From Zasmidium citrigriseum (Eukaryota > Ascomycota > Dothideomycetes > Mycosphaerellales > Mycosphaerellaceae), in NCBI GenBank assembly GCA_002786025.1, contig NHNW01000054.1:62001-126000 (forward strand): a stretch of DNA of 64,000 nucleotides, in the 5' to 3' direction. Below are positions 11,471-19,590 of the stretch, one piece after another. The notes beneath the pieces are model-generated. The model was given only the letters and a program-made list of their open reading frames with translations. It did not search any database and was not told the DNA's origin. Numbering within the stretch: the stretch's first letter is position 1; each line of letters starts with the position of its first letter. Made by a program: the position numbers and the translations under genes.

Positions 11471-12670
11471 TTCGAAAACGAGAAGGTCTCTGCTGCTCAA
11501 GCAGACGACGACGATGCTGGCTGCATCCTGATATTCGAGACGGCTTTTCCATTTCGATCGTCAAGTTGGAACTGGCTTGCCACTGATGTTGACACCATGG
11601 TTACAAGCAAGAATAGCAAACCTCTGTCACAAATGCTACAACGCATCCTGGTCATACACATTCAGCAGAAATGCTAGATATGGACTGAGTTGTAAATGCA
11701 TGGTACTAGTGAAGGAGCCGGCTGAAGGAGCCGAAGGCGGAATTGCCGGAAATGAATCAAGTGAAGCTAGAATAAGCTTTTGGGTTTAACAGGCCCGTGA
11801 TTGCCAAGATGTCGTTATGAAGGTTCATCCTTTCAGAATCTCCACGGGCCGGAACAGGCGTGGCAAAGGCTGGGAAAGACCTGGCTATGTCTTCATAATT
11901 CCAGGGACTTCTCGAAACCGGTGCGATGGGTACGAGCGCGAGGTTTCAAATAAAGCTTTCCAACAAAACACATTGCTACGTCACAGCCATCAAGCCTTGT
12001 TGAACTTGATTCATTGTAGAAAATGCTGTACGATCGAGATCAGCGGGCCTCAAAGATCCCCCGCAAGCTGCCCGATGGTAGAGCCAATCGATCTATTGGG
12101 CCCGTCGACTGTGCGAACAGGTGTTACAGGTTGCTCTGACCAGAAACGCGACAAATTCTCAATGTGCCATCTTCTAGCAGGCTTTAAATGCATTGAGCAA
12201 GTCTTGTTGTAATCGACCGATCAAGTCTCACATCTTACGGAGAGAGATAATTTGTAGGAAGATTGCAGCAATCCCGAAACATCGACTTAACGTTATATCC
12301 CATCTCACATCACTAGCTCACCAACGATAGGAGAGTGCATTGAGAAGTCCTCTAAGAGCAGCCCTAGTAGAAGCGAGCTAGTGGCGACTTAACATTCAAA
12401 CGTGTGTCTTCGTGAGAATGTGAATCTGTGGACGACGGCAACACAATGTACGTCTTCGTAAAATTGTAAGCGGCCGCTTGTTGCTGTAGTTCCGGCCGAA
12501 GCCGTAGTAGTCACACTTCACACATTGGCGGCGCATTCACTCAGGTCTTGGCAATCACATGTTCGAGGCGCAAATTCCGCAAAGCTTTGAACTTCCTATG
12601 CACTCACGCTCTCGTGTCACAAAGCTCAACAAGAGAGCTCCCTTCGCCAAAGCGTCGCACACATATCATC
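11471..12670. promoter_or_regulatory. Divergent intergenic region, desaturase / F-box-like gene
   Basis: About 1.2 kb. It contains a short imperfect direct repeat around 11713-11740 (GAAGGAGCCG twice). No gene is evident; small open frames here lack conserved features. Confidence 0.4.
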
Positions 12671-13903
12671 ATGCGGTCCTCAAAGCATCTCCTCGATCTA
12701 CCCGCCGAGCTGCATGCGGCGACTGCAGAATTCCTCGACAACGCATCGCTCCTTGCTTTCCGACTGACGCAGTCAAGACTCGAGGCCAACTCGTTCGAAG
12801 TTTTTGGAAAGCGCTTCTTCTCTGAGAGAATCCACGTCGCCACCAACCACTCTCTTGATGTCCTACGGCACATCACCGCCTCGCCTACGCTCGTGAAATA
12901 CATCGAGTCCGTCGAGATCGTCGCCGTCGGCGTTACTGGAGGTTACGATAGAACACTCGACATTCCCGGCGCATACCCACCCGAGGCTGGCGGATATGAT
13001 CCATGGCGCGAAGAACACGACGACACAATTGGTGTGGAGCATTCTGGAGTTCTGGACGACATTTTCACCGATCTGCATTCTGCAGCAACAGTTCAAGCAC
13101 TCACTATCACCAACCTGGAGAGCCACTTCGCAGCTCACGGGGTTGCATCTAAGCTCGACTTCGACGACATGCAGCCCTGCGCCGTGGATATTGTACGAGC
13201 GACTTACGGCTTGCCTGCCTACATCCGGACCGTTCAGCCCTGGGCGCAAATTCCACACCTTTCAGGACAGCCCGGTTTCCGCTTGGATCAGCTCGCTCTC
13301 AAAGCATTGGTCAAAGCTGGTCTTCGACCGGTGAAGCTCGAGTTGGAAACGGATTTCGTGGATGGTACAGAGCGATCCGCGATCACCCTGTCATCGGATG
13401 AGCTGGACGCATTGCGAGACCTGGGGAATCATGTGGAAGTTCTTCAGCTCGCACTGACGGGCAAGGCCGAACTTCTACCTTCATTTGAAGTGCTGCTTTC
13501 ATCCGCAAGAAACCTACGATGCCTCTACATTGTCGAAATCGCTCCTCGGGCGTTGCCTGAGCTCGCTAACATCATCAATCCTGCGGCGAATCTGGAGAAC
13601 ATCATGATCCAAGCAATCGATTGCGATAGTGCCTCGTTTGTGCCTTTCATACGACGTTCTAAGGACACACTTCGATCGCTGACGATTGGAGATTTCGAGG
13701 GCCATGAGTGCGACGAGTTCTTCGAGATGCTTCTTCACGAGACGGAACTAGAAGAGCTGAAGCTTCTAAACTTTCAGCTATTCGACGAAGATGACATCTT
13801 CAAGGCGGGCGAGCTGGAAGCAGGATCTGGCGCATGGATGGCTGAAGGGAGAGAGGAGGTCAATAAGCTACTTCGGTGGCTTTTGAGGCAACTGAGGTCG
13901 TGA
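12671..13903 (+). CDS. F-box-like protein, intact paralogue
   Basis: A single exon of 410 aa from the ATG at 12671. The open frame extends 41 codons upstream, but the F-box-like segment (LLDLPAELHAATAEFLDNAS) lies right behind this ATG, as in the paralogue at 2409. After the F-box comes a long region with leucine-spaced pieces such as LRSLTIGDF and LEELKLLNF, which suggests a divergent leucine-rich substrate-binding part. It is clearly homologous to the interrupted gene at 2409-3764 but lacks that gene's intron. The likely role is a substrate adaptor of an SCF ubiquitin ligase; the target is unknown. Confidence 0.75.
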   Translation: MRSSKHLLDLPAELHAATAEFLDNASLLAFRLTQSRLEANSFEVFGKRFFSERIHVATNHSLDVLRHITASPTLVKYIESVEIVAVGVTGGYDRTLDIPGAYPPEAGGYDPWREEHDDTIGVEHSGVLDDIFTDLHSAATVQALTITNLESHFAAHGVASKLDFDDMQPCAVDIVRATYGLPAYIRTVQPWAQIPHLSGQPGFRLDQLALKALVKAGLRPVKLELETDFVDGTERSAITLSSDELDALRDLGNHVEVLQLALTGKAELLPSFEVLLSSARNLRCLYIVEIAPRALPELANIINPAANLENIMIQAIDCDSASFVPFIRRSKDTLRSLTIGDFEGHECDEFFEMLLHETELEELKLLNFQLFDEDDIFKAGELEAGSGAWMAEGREEVNKLLRWLLRQLRS

Positions 13904-14101
13904 AGAACGCAAAGGAAACGGAACATGGCGTCGCATCATGGTTTCTAGAACCATGAAACGGAAGGGAAGGTATGAGAAGCACAAATTTGAAACGACGCAA
14001 GTTCGCATGGTTGACCAGTAGATGTTAGAGCCAACGTTAAACAAATTGCCTGAATCAACTTGCTCGGACTGATGATGTCTGCCTTTCGCCACCATGCCGC
14101 A

Positions 14102-14614
14102 TTACCCCTTGACAAAAGGCCTCAGTAGCCCTCTCAACACATCCTTCGAATAAGCGCCAAAACGATCATCCATCCCAGCGGCCACAGCCAGAAGTACAAG
14201 CTCTCGGACCAAATACTCCAGCACATAGGCGGTAGCAAGCAACCTCAGCGGAGCCCTCCAAGAAGCCCTCACATGTTTCATAATTTGGATCTTGCCGCCC
14301 TTCCTGAAAGACTTGTAGCATGCTGTTAGGACTGAAGTGACGAAATGCATCAGAACGAGTCTTAGAGCAGTGAGAAGCCAAGATGACCAGAGGATCGATT
14401 GCCAAGCTGCGGTTTTGCGCGGTGGGTGGAGTGCGTCTGGCGTTGCTGTTTCGTTGAAGATCGTCGAATTCGTTGGGACGACTGGTATCGTAGAGCCAGT
14501 ACTAACGGTCTCAAAGATTGGAAAAGCAGTCGGTGTCTTGATGAGGAAGAAATGGCCGTGGAGTAGGATCATCGCAGCCCAAAGGCTTGTGAAAGCGAAC
14601 ATTGCTAGCTTCAT
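14102..14614 (-). CDS. Small predicted membrane protein, tandem family copy 1
   Basis: A 170-aa single-exon frame that I do not recognise. It starts with a hydrophobic helix (LWAAMILLHGHFFL), then a Thr/Pro/Ser-rich linker, a Trp-containing segment (AAWQSILW), and two further hydrophobic stretches near residues 80-100 and 125-150. The N-terminal pattern, the linker and the Trp segment recur in the neighbours at 14908 and 15924, so the three form a tandem family. The dyad AGCGCCAGCGCT lies 60 bp upstream of its ATG, at the same relative place as in the other two. A membrane or secretory-pathway location is an inference from hydrophobicity. Confidence 0.6.
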   Translation of the reverse strand: MKLAMFAFTSLWAAMILLHGHFFLIKTPTAFPIFETVSTGSTIPVVPTNSTIFNETATPDALHPPRKTAAWQSILWSSWLLTALRLVLMHFVTSVLTACYKSFRKGGKIQIMKHVRASWRAPLRLLATAYVLEYLVRELVLLAVAAGMDDRFGAYSKDVLRGLLRPFVKG

Positions 14615-14673
14615 GGTTCAGCCTCGTCTCGAATCCAAATTTCAATACTCAAGACGTAGAACGGAGGGATCGG

Positions 14674-14685
14674 AGCGCCAGCGCT
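14674..14685. promoter_or_regulatory. Conserved 12-bp dyad upstream of tandem copy 1
   Basis: The sequence AGCGCCAGCGCT has inverted arms AGCGC/GCGCT around a 2-base centre. It lies 60 bp before the ATG at 14614. The identical 12 bases occur before the other two family members. A binding site for a dimeric factor or a core-promoter element is an inference. Confidence 0.55.
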
Positions 14686-14907
14686 CGATATTTACGAATG
14701 AAGAGAATAAAAAGAGATGTCGCAGATCGAGGAAAGACGGAGTATATCACGACAAGCGGTCTACGTTGGATCAAAAACAAAGACACACGTTCCGGGTGGA
14801 CAAGGAATTCTTTGTTCTCAGAGCCTCAATTTGGATCATCTTGAAGTCTTTGTCTGAAACCATCAGAGGGTCATCTACAGGAGATACACAACTTCCAAGT
14901 GGCAGAA

Positions 14908-15417
14908 TCATGAGTTATCTTGCCAAAGGGCAAAATTTACATCCCCATAGACCCTCTCATTCGTCCCCTGACTCCCCCACCTCTCAACTCCCTTCCACAC
15001 CTCCCCCCAAAAGTATTCCACAACAAACGCACTACAAGTAAACCCCACACCGCCCTCCACATCGTGCTGCCCAAACATCCCCTCACACTCACTCTTCTTG
15101 TCCTTGCTCAACTGGACAAAAGTTCCCAAATCGCTCTGGTACAGACTACCATGTCTGGCGAACCACATCGTACGCTCCCAAAGGGACTTTTGTGGGACGG
15201 GAAAGGGGATCTCGGAGAGAAAGCTGGTAGAGAGTTGTTCTTGCTCGATGTTGTGGACGGTGTCGGTGTTGGAGGCTTCGGAGATTGCATCAATGGCAGT
15301 GGTGGCGGTGTAGGCGATTGCGAGGGGTCCGGCGAGGGAGAGGCAGGTGTTGCTGAGGAAGTAGTGGCTGTTGAGGAGGATGGCTGTGACCCAAAGGGCG
15401 ATAAGGAGGAAGTTCAT
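14908..15417 (-). CDS. Small predicted membrane protein, tandem family copy 2
   Basis: A 169-aa single-exon frame and the most divergent of the three tandem paralogues. The N-terminal helix (LWVTAILLNSHYFL) and the Trp block (KSLWERTMWFARHG) match the neighbours. The C-terminal half is less hydrophobic and contains SAFVVEYFWGEVW, which corresponds to the helix LATAYVLEYL of copy 1 and MFAAFYVSLYVEK of copy 3. This copy may be decaying or may hide a missed splice. The dyad lies 61 bp upstream of the ATG. No function can be assigned. Confidence 0.5.
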   Translation of the reverse strand: MNFLLIALWVTAILLNSHYFLSNTCLSLAGPLAIAYTATTAIDAISEASNTDTVHNIEQEQLSTSFLSEIPFPVPQKSLWERTMWFARHGSLYQSDLGTFVQLSKDKKSECEGMFGQHDVEGGVGFTCSAFVVEYFWGEVWKGVERWGSQGTNERVYGDVNFALWQDNS

Positions 15418-15923
15418 GATGTCGTTGTTGCGAGGCTTGGATTTTCGCTATGAGGTAATATTGAATGCGGAAATGGCAGCGCCAGCGCTGAGTGTAGCAA
15501 GAAAATCGACCAAAAGACGGGAGTGATGGTTGCAGGAAAGACGTATAGCGGAAGGAAGAAAATCTATCGAGGGAAGGTATAAGATCGACAGGCCAGAGAC
15601 AAAGCGAAGCCGCAAATTGAGGAAAGGAGAAAGGCTGCCTTTGTTCATTGTGCTACAAAAATAACTTGACGACTATAGAAATTTGCGGGAGACATCCACG
15701 ATATCTGGACAACGACATAACTATTTCGATAGACACTCTCATGGGGGAATAGCAAAGTCGACGGGCCGTTGCATGTCAGGCTGTATCGCATATCAAGATA
15801 CAAAGCTCACTAGGTAAATCGGTACCTCCGAGATGGCCCTCTAGGCATCCCCTATCATTAATCCCACCTAGCAGATGAACAGCCAACTGCCTTCTGATCA
15901 GAGTATCCACCACAGCACCTACA
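15418..15923. other. Intergenic with dyad, between tandem copies 2 and 3
   Basis: This holds the promoter of copy 2 with its dyad at 15478-15489 and the 3' flank of copy 3. Purine-rich stretches upstream of the dyad resemble those upstream of the other copies, which suggests that promoter and gene were duplicated together. Confidence 0.45.
15478..15489. promoter_or_regulatory. Conserved 12-bp dyad upstream of tandem copy 2
   Basis: The same AGCGCCAGCGCT element, 61 bp before the ATG at 15417. Confidence 0.55.
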
Positions 15924-16640
15924 CTAGTAACCCACCAACACCCCAAGATCCAAGCCCAACGTCCAACCCCACCCCTCACACCAGCCAAAAACATCCATGA
16001 TCCAGACACCCTCACTAGTATAAATCGTGAGCGAAATCTCATAGACACTGCTAAAAACCATCGCCAGCACAGCATGCACACTCGACTTAATGATCGCTGG
16101 CGAGAAAATGTCTTCCAACTCCATCACCCCACTCGCCTTCACGACACTCTTCAGCTTCTCGACATACAGACTGACATAAAAAGCCGCGAACATCTTAGGG
16201 ATCTCCTTAACCAGATGATGAGACCATTGGGATTGTCCTAGACGTCGGTAGGAAGAAAAAGACGCCAGGGCGATGTTGGTCAGAGATTGAAGGATGATGT
16301 AGATTGGTCGTCCGTGGCGGATACGGAACCAGATGGCTTCCCATTCGGACTTGTGTGGATTGGGATAGACGATGGAGGCGAGGATTGTGGGTGGGGTGAA
16401 TGTTCGGACCGTGATTGTTTCGGGCGGGGTATTGATTTCGGGCGTCGTCTGCAGGGGCTCAATGACTTCGGGCATCGATGGCATAGGTGGAGGCGTCTGG
16501 ATGGGATACGCATCGATCCTGCTTTGCGGAATCGAACTTGAGATTGAAGTCGAAGAGTGTAACTGACTCAGAAAGAATTGGCCGTGGAGGAACAGAGCTC
16601 CGGCCCAGAGTCCTGTTAGAACATGTGTGTGGAGTTTCAT
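15924..16640 (-). CDS. Small predicted membrane protein, tandem family copy 3
   Basis: A 238-aa single-exon frame and the longest of the tandem trio. It has an N-terminal helix (LWAGALFLHGQFFL), a longer Pro/Thr-rich linker (about residues 40-90), the Trp block (KSEWEAIWFRIRHG), and later hydrophobic segments including MFAAFYVSLYVEK and a region near residues 185-205. Its arrangement copies that of the two downstream genes. The dyad is 48 bp upstream of the ATG. I do not recognise the family. Confidence 0.6.
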   Translation of the reverse strand: MKLHTHVLTGLWAGALFLHGQFFLSQLHSSTSISSSIPQSRIDAYPIQTPPPMPSMPEVIEPLQTTPEINTPPETITVRTFTPPTILASIVYPNPHKSEWEAIWFRIRHGRPIYIILQSLTNIALASFSSYRRLGQSQWSHHLVKEIPKMFAAFYVSLYVEKLKSVVKASGVMELEDIFSPAIIKSSVHAVLAMVFSSVYEISLTIYTSEGVWIMDVFGWCEGWGWTLGLDLGVLVGY

Positions 16641-16987
16641 CGTAGCCTCGCCTGCGAGTTCTCGTGTAACGTAAGAGAAGGAATGGAAGCGCCAGCGCTT
16701 GAAAAGAAATTGACGGTGGTGAAGTTGTAGAGAGGAGAGATGCGATGGCTTCTTGAGAGGGAAAACGCATCAGGGCTGCGCTTGTGAAGGACAAAGCGAC
16801 GGAGGACAATAATACAGGAATAGCACTAGCCACGAGCTTTCTTGTAACAAAGCGTCGAATCAGCACTTTGCGGAGGTCAGACGGACGACGAGAGATAATT
16901 GCAAAGGTCAGTGGTGCAAAAAATTTTGAGTCGTAGTCATTATCATTAAAGTATCTCAAACTTTTCATCATCCCATCAACACCACCG
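16641..16987. other. Intergenic upstream of tandem copy 3
   Basis: This holds the dyad at 16688-16699 and the 3' flank of the secreted-protein gene. No coding frame stands out. Confidence 0.45.
16688..16699. promoter_or_regulatory. Conserved 12-bp dyad upstream of tandem copy 3
   Basis: The third identical AGCGCCAGCGCT, 48 bp before the ATG at 16640. Confidence 0.55.
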
Positions 16988-18457
16988 TTAAGTGACCATA
17001 AAGTCCACAGTAGCCGGCTGGCTAATAGCACCCATAGGCGTATTCTCATCCACAACATCCGGCGCCTCGCCCTCGACAAAATACGCCGTCGCCCGCACAG
17101 GTCCCATCCCCGCAATCGGCATCCCAACAAACCAGCTCGACCAGACTTGAAGCCTGGTATCACAGTCCTTGACTCGGGCGGCGTTGACCTGGAAGAGCCC
17201 AGCAAGATTGGTGTTAGGTCCGGAGAAAGGCCCCATATCCTGCGTCGTATTGAGCGTAACGACCATGCCGGGCAGGAAAGCGTTGGCACCGGGGGCGAAG
17301 GTCGATGAGTTGGGGGCGTTGTAGCCGGAGGTGTAGTTGCTCAGTTGGTCGTTGTACCTGTCTGAGGAAACGGTTCCGGCGACGTCCATCATCCAGCCGC
17401 GGCCGTTGACGCCGACTGTGTCGCCAGTGGCTGGGTATGGGACTGAGACTTCGACTCCGAGACTGCTATCAGCGACGTCCGGCTGTGGTTGGTAGATGTC
17501 TCCATTGTAGCAAGTAGGAGAATCGCTGGCGACGTTCTCGGTGCGGTTCGAGATGGTGAATGGCACTCGGACAACGTTTGACAAGAGACCCGAGGTGGGA
17601 CGGTAGGGAGCTGTCATTCCTGCCGTACCCTCAACGTAGTAAACAACGAGCTCCGATGGGCCGACACCGAAGAGCGGTCCGCCAGCTTGCCAGACGCTGT
17701 TCCACTGGTTCAAACCATTGGCAAGCTGAGAAACGCCATTGAGCTGGAAGGTACCCGCGAGGTTTGTGCTTGGACCTCCAAGCATCTCGCTGGTCGTGTT
17801 CTGGAGAACGACGAGACCAGGGAATGCGGCGTTGGGGCCGGGACCGAAGGTCGAGCTGTTCATGTCCTGGTAAAGCGGCATGAGCGGGATGGCAGAGTTG
17901 GCGTCGGTCGACAAGGCTTGGAAGCTGATGTCAACGATGAAGTCCTGAGCGTTGATGCCGTCAACATCGCCGACCGAGGGTGCGTTAACAATCGCTTGCA
18001 GCATCTGGTTGGCAGGGCTGCCTAAGGTGGTTTGGTTCGTCGTGACATTGGAAAAGGAAGTGCCATTGGAGTAGTTGCCGTAGCTCGAGCAAGCGTACAG
18101 GCCAGCAAGCTTGACGGTCCCAGCCGGGCAAAGGAAGTTGAAGGTGCATGAGTACACGCTAGGATTGTAGCACTGGGGATGTGCGCCGCTGGAACCAGCC
18201 CATGGGGCCTCCCTGCGAGTAGGGTCGGAGACCATGCAAACCCTCAGACCAGGTCCGCACATTCCAGTGGTGTTTGAGGCCATTGACGAGGGTACAGCCG
18301 ACGGCATGGAAGAGGCGGAAGATGCCATGCCGGGATACATCGAGGTCATCTGGGCTGGAGGCATTGGCCGTGTGGCGGAGGTAACGAACGAGCCCGTCTG
18401 GGCAGAGGCGAACCCCACGACAGAGGCCACAAGGGCCATCGACATGGTGAAAGTCAT
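16988..18457 (-). CDS. Secreted repeat protein with a Cys-rich, possibly carbohydrate-binding N-terminal part
   Basis: A single exon of 489 aa. A signal peptide (about residues 1-19, ending near GFASAQ) is followed by a Ser/Pro/Met-rich linker (20-65) and a Cys-rich region (66-125). The pattern CYNPSVYSCTFNFLCPAG there resembles the small carbohydrate-binding module found in fungal endo-1,3-beta-glucanases. Two related modules of about 120 aa follow. They share NSSTFGPGPNAAFPG (199 on) and NSSTFAPGANAFLPG (383 on), then STNLAGTFQ and NTNLAGLFQ, and end in VEGTA and VEGEA. There are many N-glycosylation sequons (NTT, NSS, NYS). An extracellular or cell-wall role is likely; no enzyme motif is visible. 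Confidence 0.7.
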   Translation of the reverse strand: MTFTMSMALVASVVGFASAQTGSFVTSATRPMPPAQMTSMYPGMASSASSMPSAVPSSMASNTTGMCGPGLRVCMVSDPTRREAPWAGSSGAHPQCYNPSVYSCTFNFLCPAGTVKLAGLYACSSYGNYSNGTSFSNVTTNQTTLGSPANQMLQAIVNAPSVGDVDGINAQDFIVDISFQALSTDANSAIPLMPLYQDMNSSTFGPGPNAAFPGLVVLQNTTSEMLGGPSTNLAGTFQLNGVSQLANGLNQWNSVWQAGGPLFGVGPSELVVYYVEGTAGMTAPYRPTSGLLSNVVRVPFTISNRTENVASDSPTCYNGDIYQPQPDVADSSLGVEVSVPYPATGDTVGVNGRGWMMDVAGTVSSDRYNDQLSNYTSGYNAPNSSTFAPGANAFLPGMVVTLNTTQDMGPFSGPNTNLAGLFQVNAARVKDCDTRLQVWSSWFVGMPIAGMGPVRATAYFVEGEAPDVVDENTPMGAISQPATVDFMVT

Positions 18458-19590
18458 GGTCGTGGGGAGGTTCGTGAAGTGCAGGCGTACACAGGCACTC
18501 CTGCATCTGTATACCTCCTACATCTCATATACAAAGCCTCTCGTTCCGCGGCCAAGAAGATGACAATTCTTGATTCTTTCCTCGCAGTCGCCGTGACGCA
18601 ACCTCAGACTTGGCATCAGTGACATTGAAGTCTCTTTGATACCCGTTTGGGCCAGTGTCGACGTTCTGCCATGGTTGAGTCTCTGCAATCGATGCGGCGC
18701 CGCGGGCTATTTGGATTTGAGTGGATGAAAGCCCTCGGTAGGAGCTCCGAGGAGGGCGAGCGAGTGGCGAGAGGGACGGCAGTCTCGACCCGCTCGTCAT
18801 ACTTGACATAATCCTCCCAGTATCAGTATGCGAGAGGTGGCTAACACGTGTGCCGTCGTGAGGAAGACACACTCGAAGGAGGAGATGTGGCTTCGCCGCC
18901 GCGCGGCATGATGCTTTTCTCCTCTTCATGGGCCGGCAACTTGACATCCGTATCTGCACCTTGATGAACAGATCGTCGAACGGCCTGGTGCTCGACACAT
19001 GTTAAATTCATTTGGAAGATGAGATCGAGGGAAGGTGATGTCTAGAGGACTTCGTTCAGGCGATGAAGGTCTGAAAAGTCGTCCTTCGGCTGCACAGTGC
19101 ACGGACCAGCATTCCAGCCCCCATTCTTCCTCAGGCCTCAGTTCTTTGTTCAAGCTCTTGGACAATCGTAGATACTATAGCTTTCCTCACGATGAGACGA
19201 CACAGCTGCATTACATGAAATAGGCACAAATATACAAGGGCTGCATCGGAGCAGAAGATTGCACCAGACCACTTCGCGTGTAAGAAGAGGAGAAGATATT
19301 GTAGCAGTGCTTTGTCCAATGTTCACTGACTATCCAAGATCATCATTCGTGAGTAGCACTTCCTCTCATTAATTCTCAAACGAGTGTGTTCTGTTCTAAT
19401 CCAATCCCAATGAGCGTGATCTCATGTTCCCAAAAGCAATTCAATCTGTGCCATCCAAGAAGCATCAAAACATGTCCAAAAGCGCGTCGTCGAAGCATCC
19501 AATCGAAAACCCACCTCCATCTCAATCTTCATCTTCATCTTCATCAACTCCCGGCAGAACATGTTGAATGCCCGCCAATCCACTCACTCC
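18458..19590. other. Intergenic between the secreted-protein gene and the ENA ATPase
   Basis: About 1.1 kb with no convincing gene. A short TCTTCA-type microsatellite lies near 19520-19545. Confidence 0.45.
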
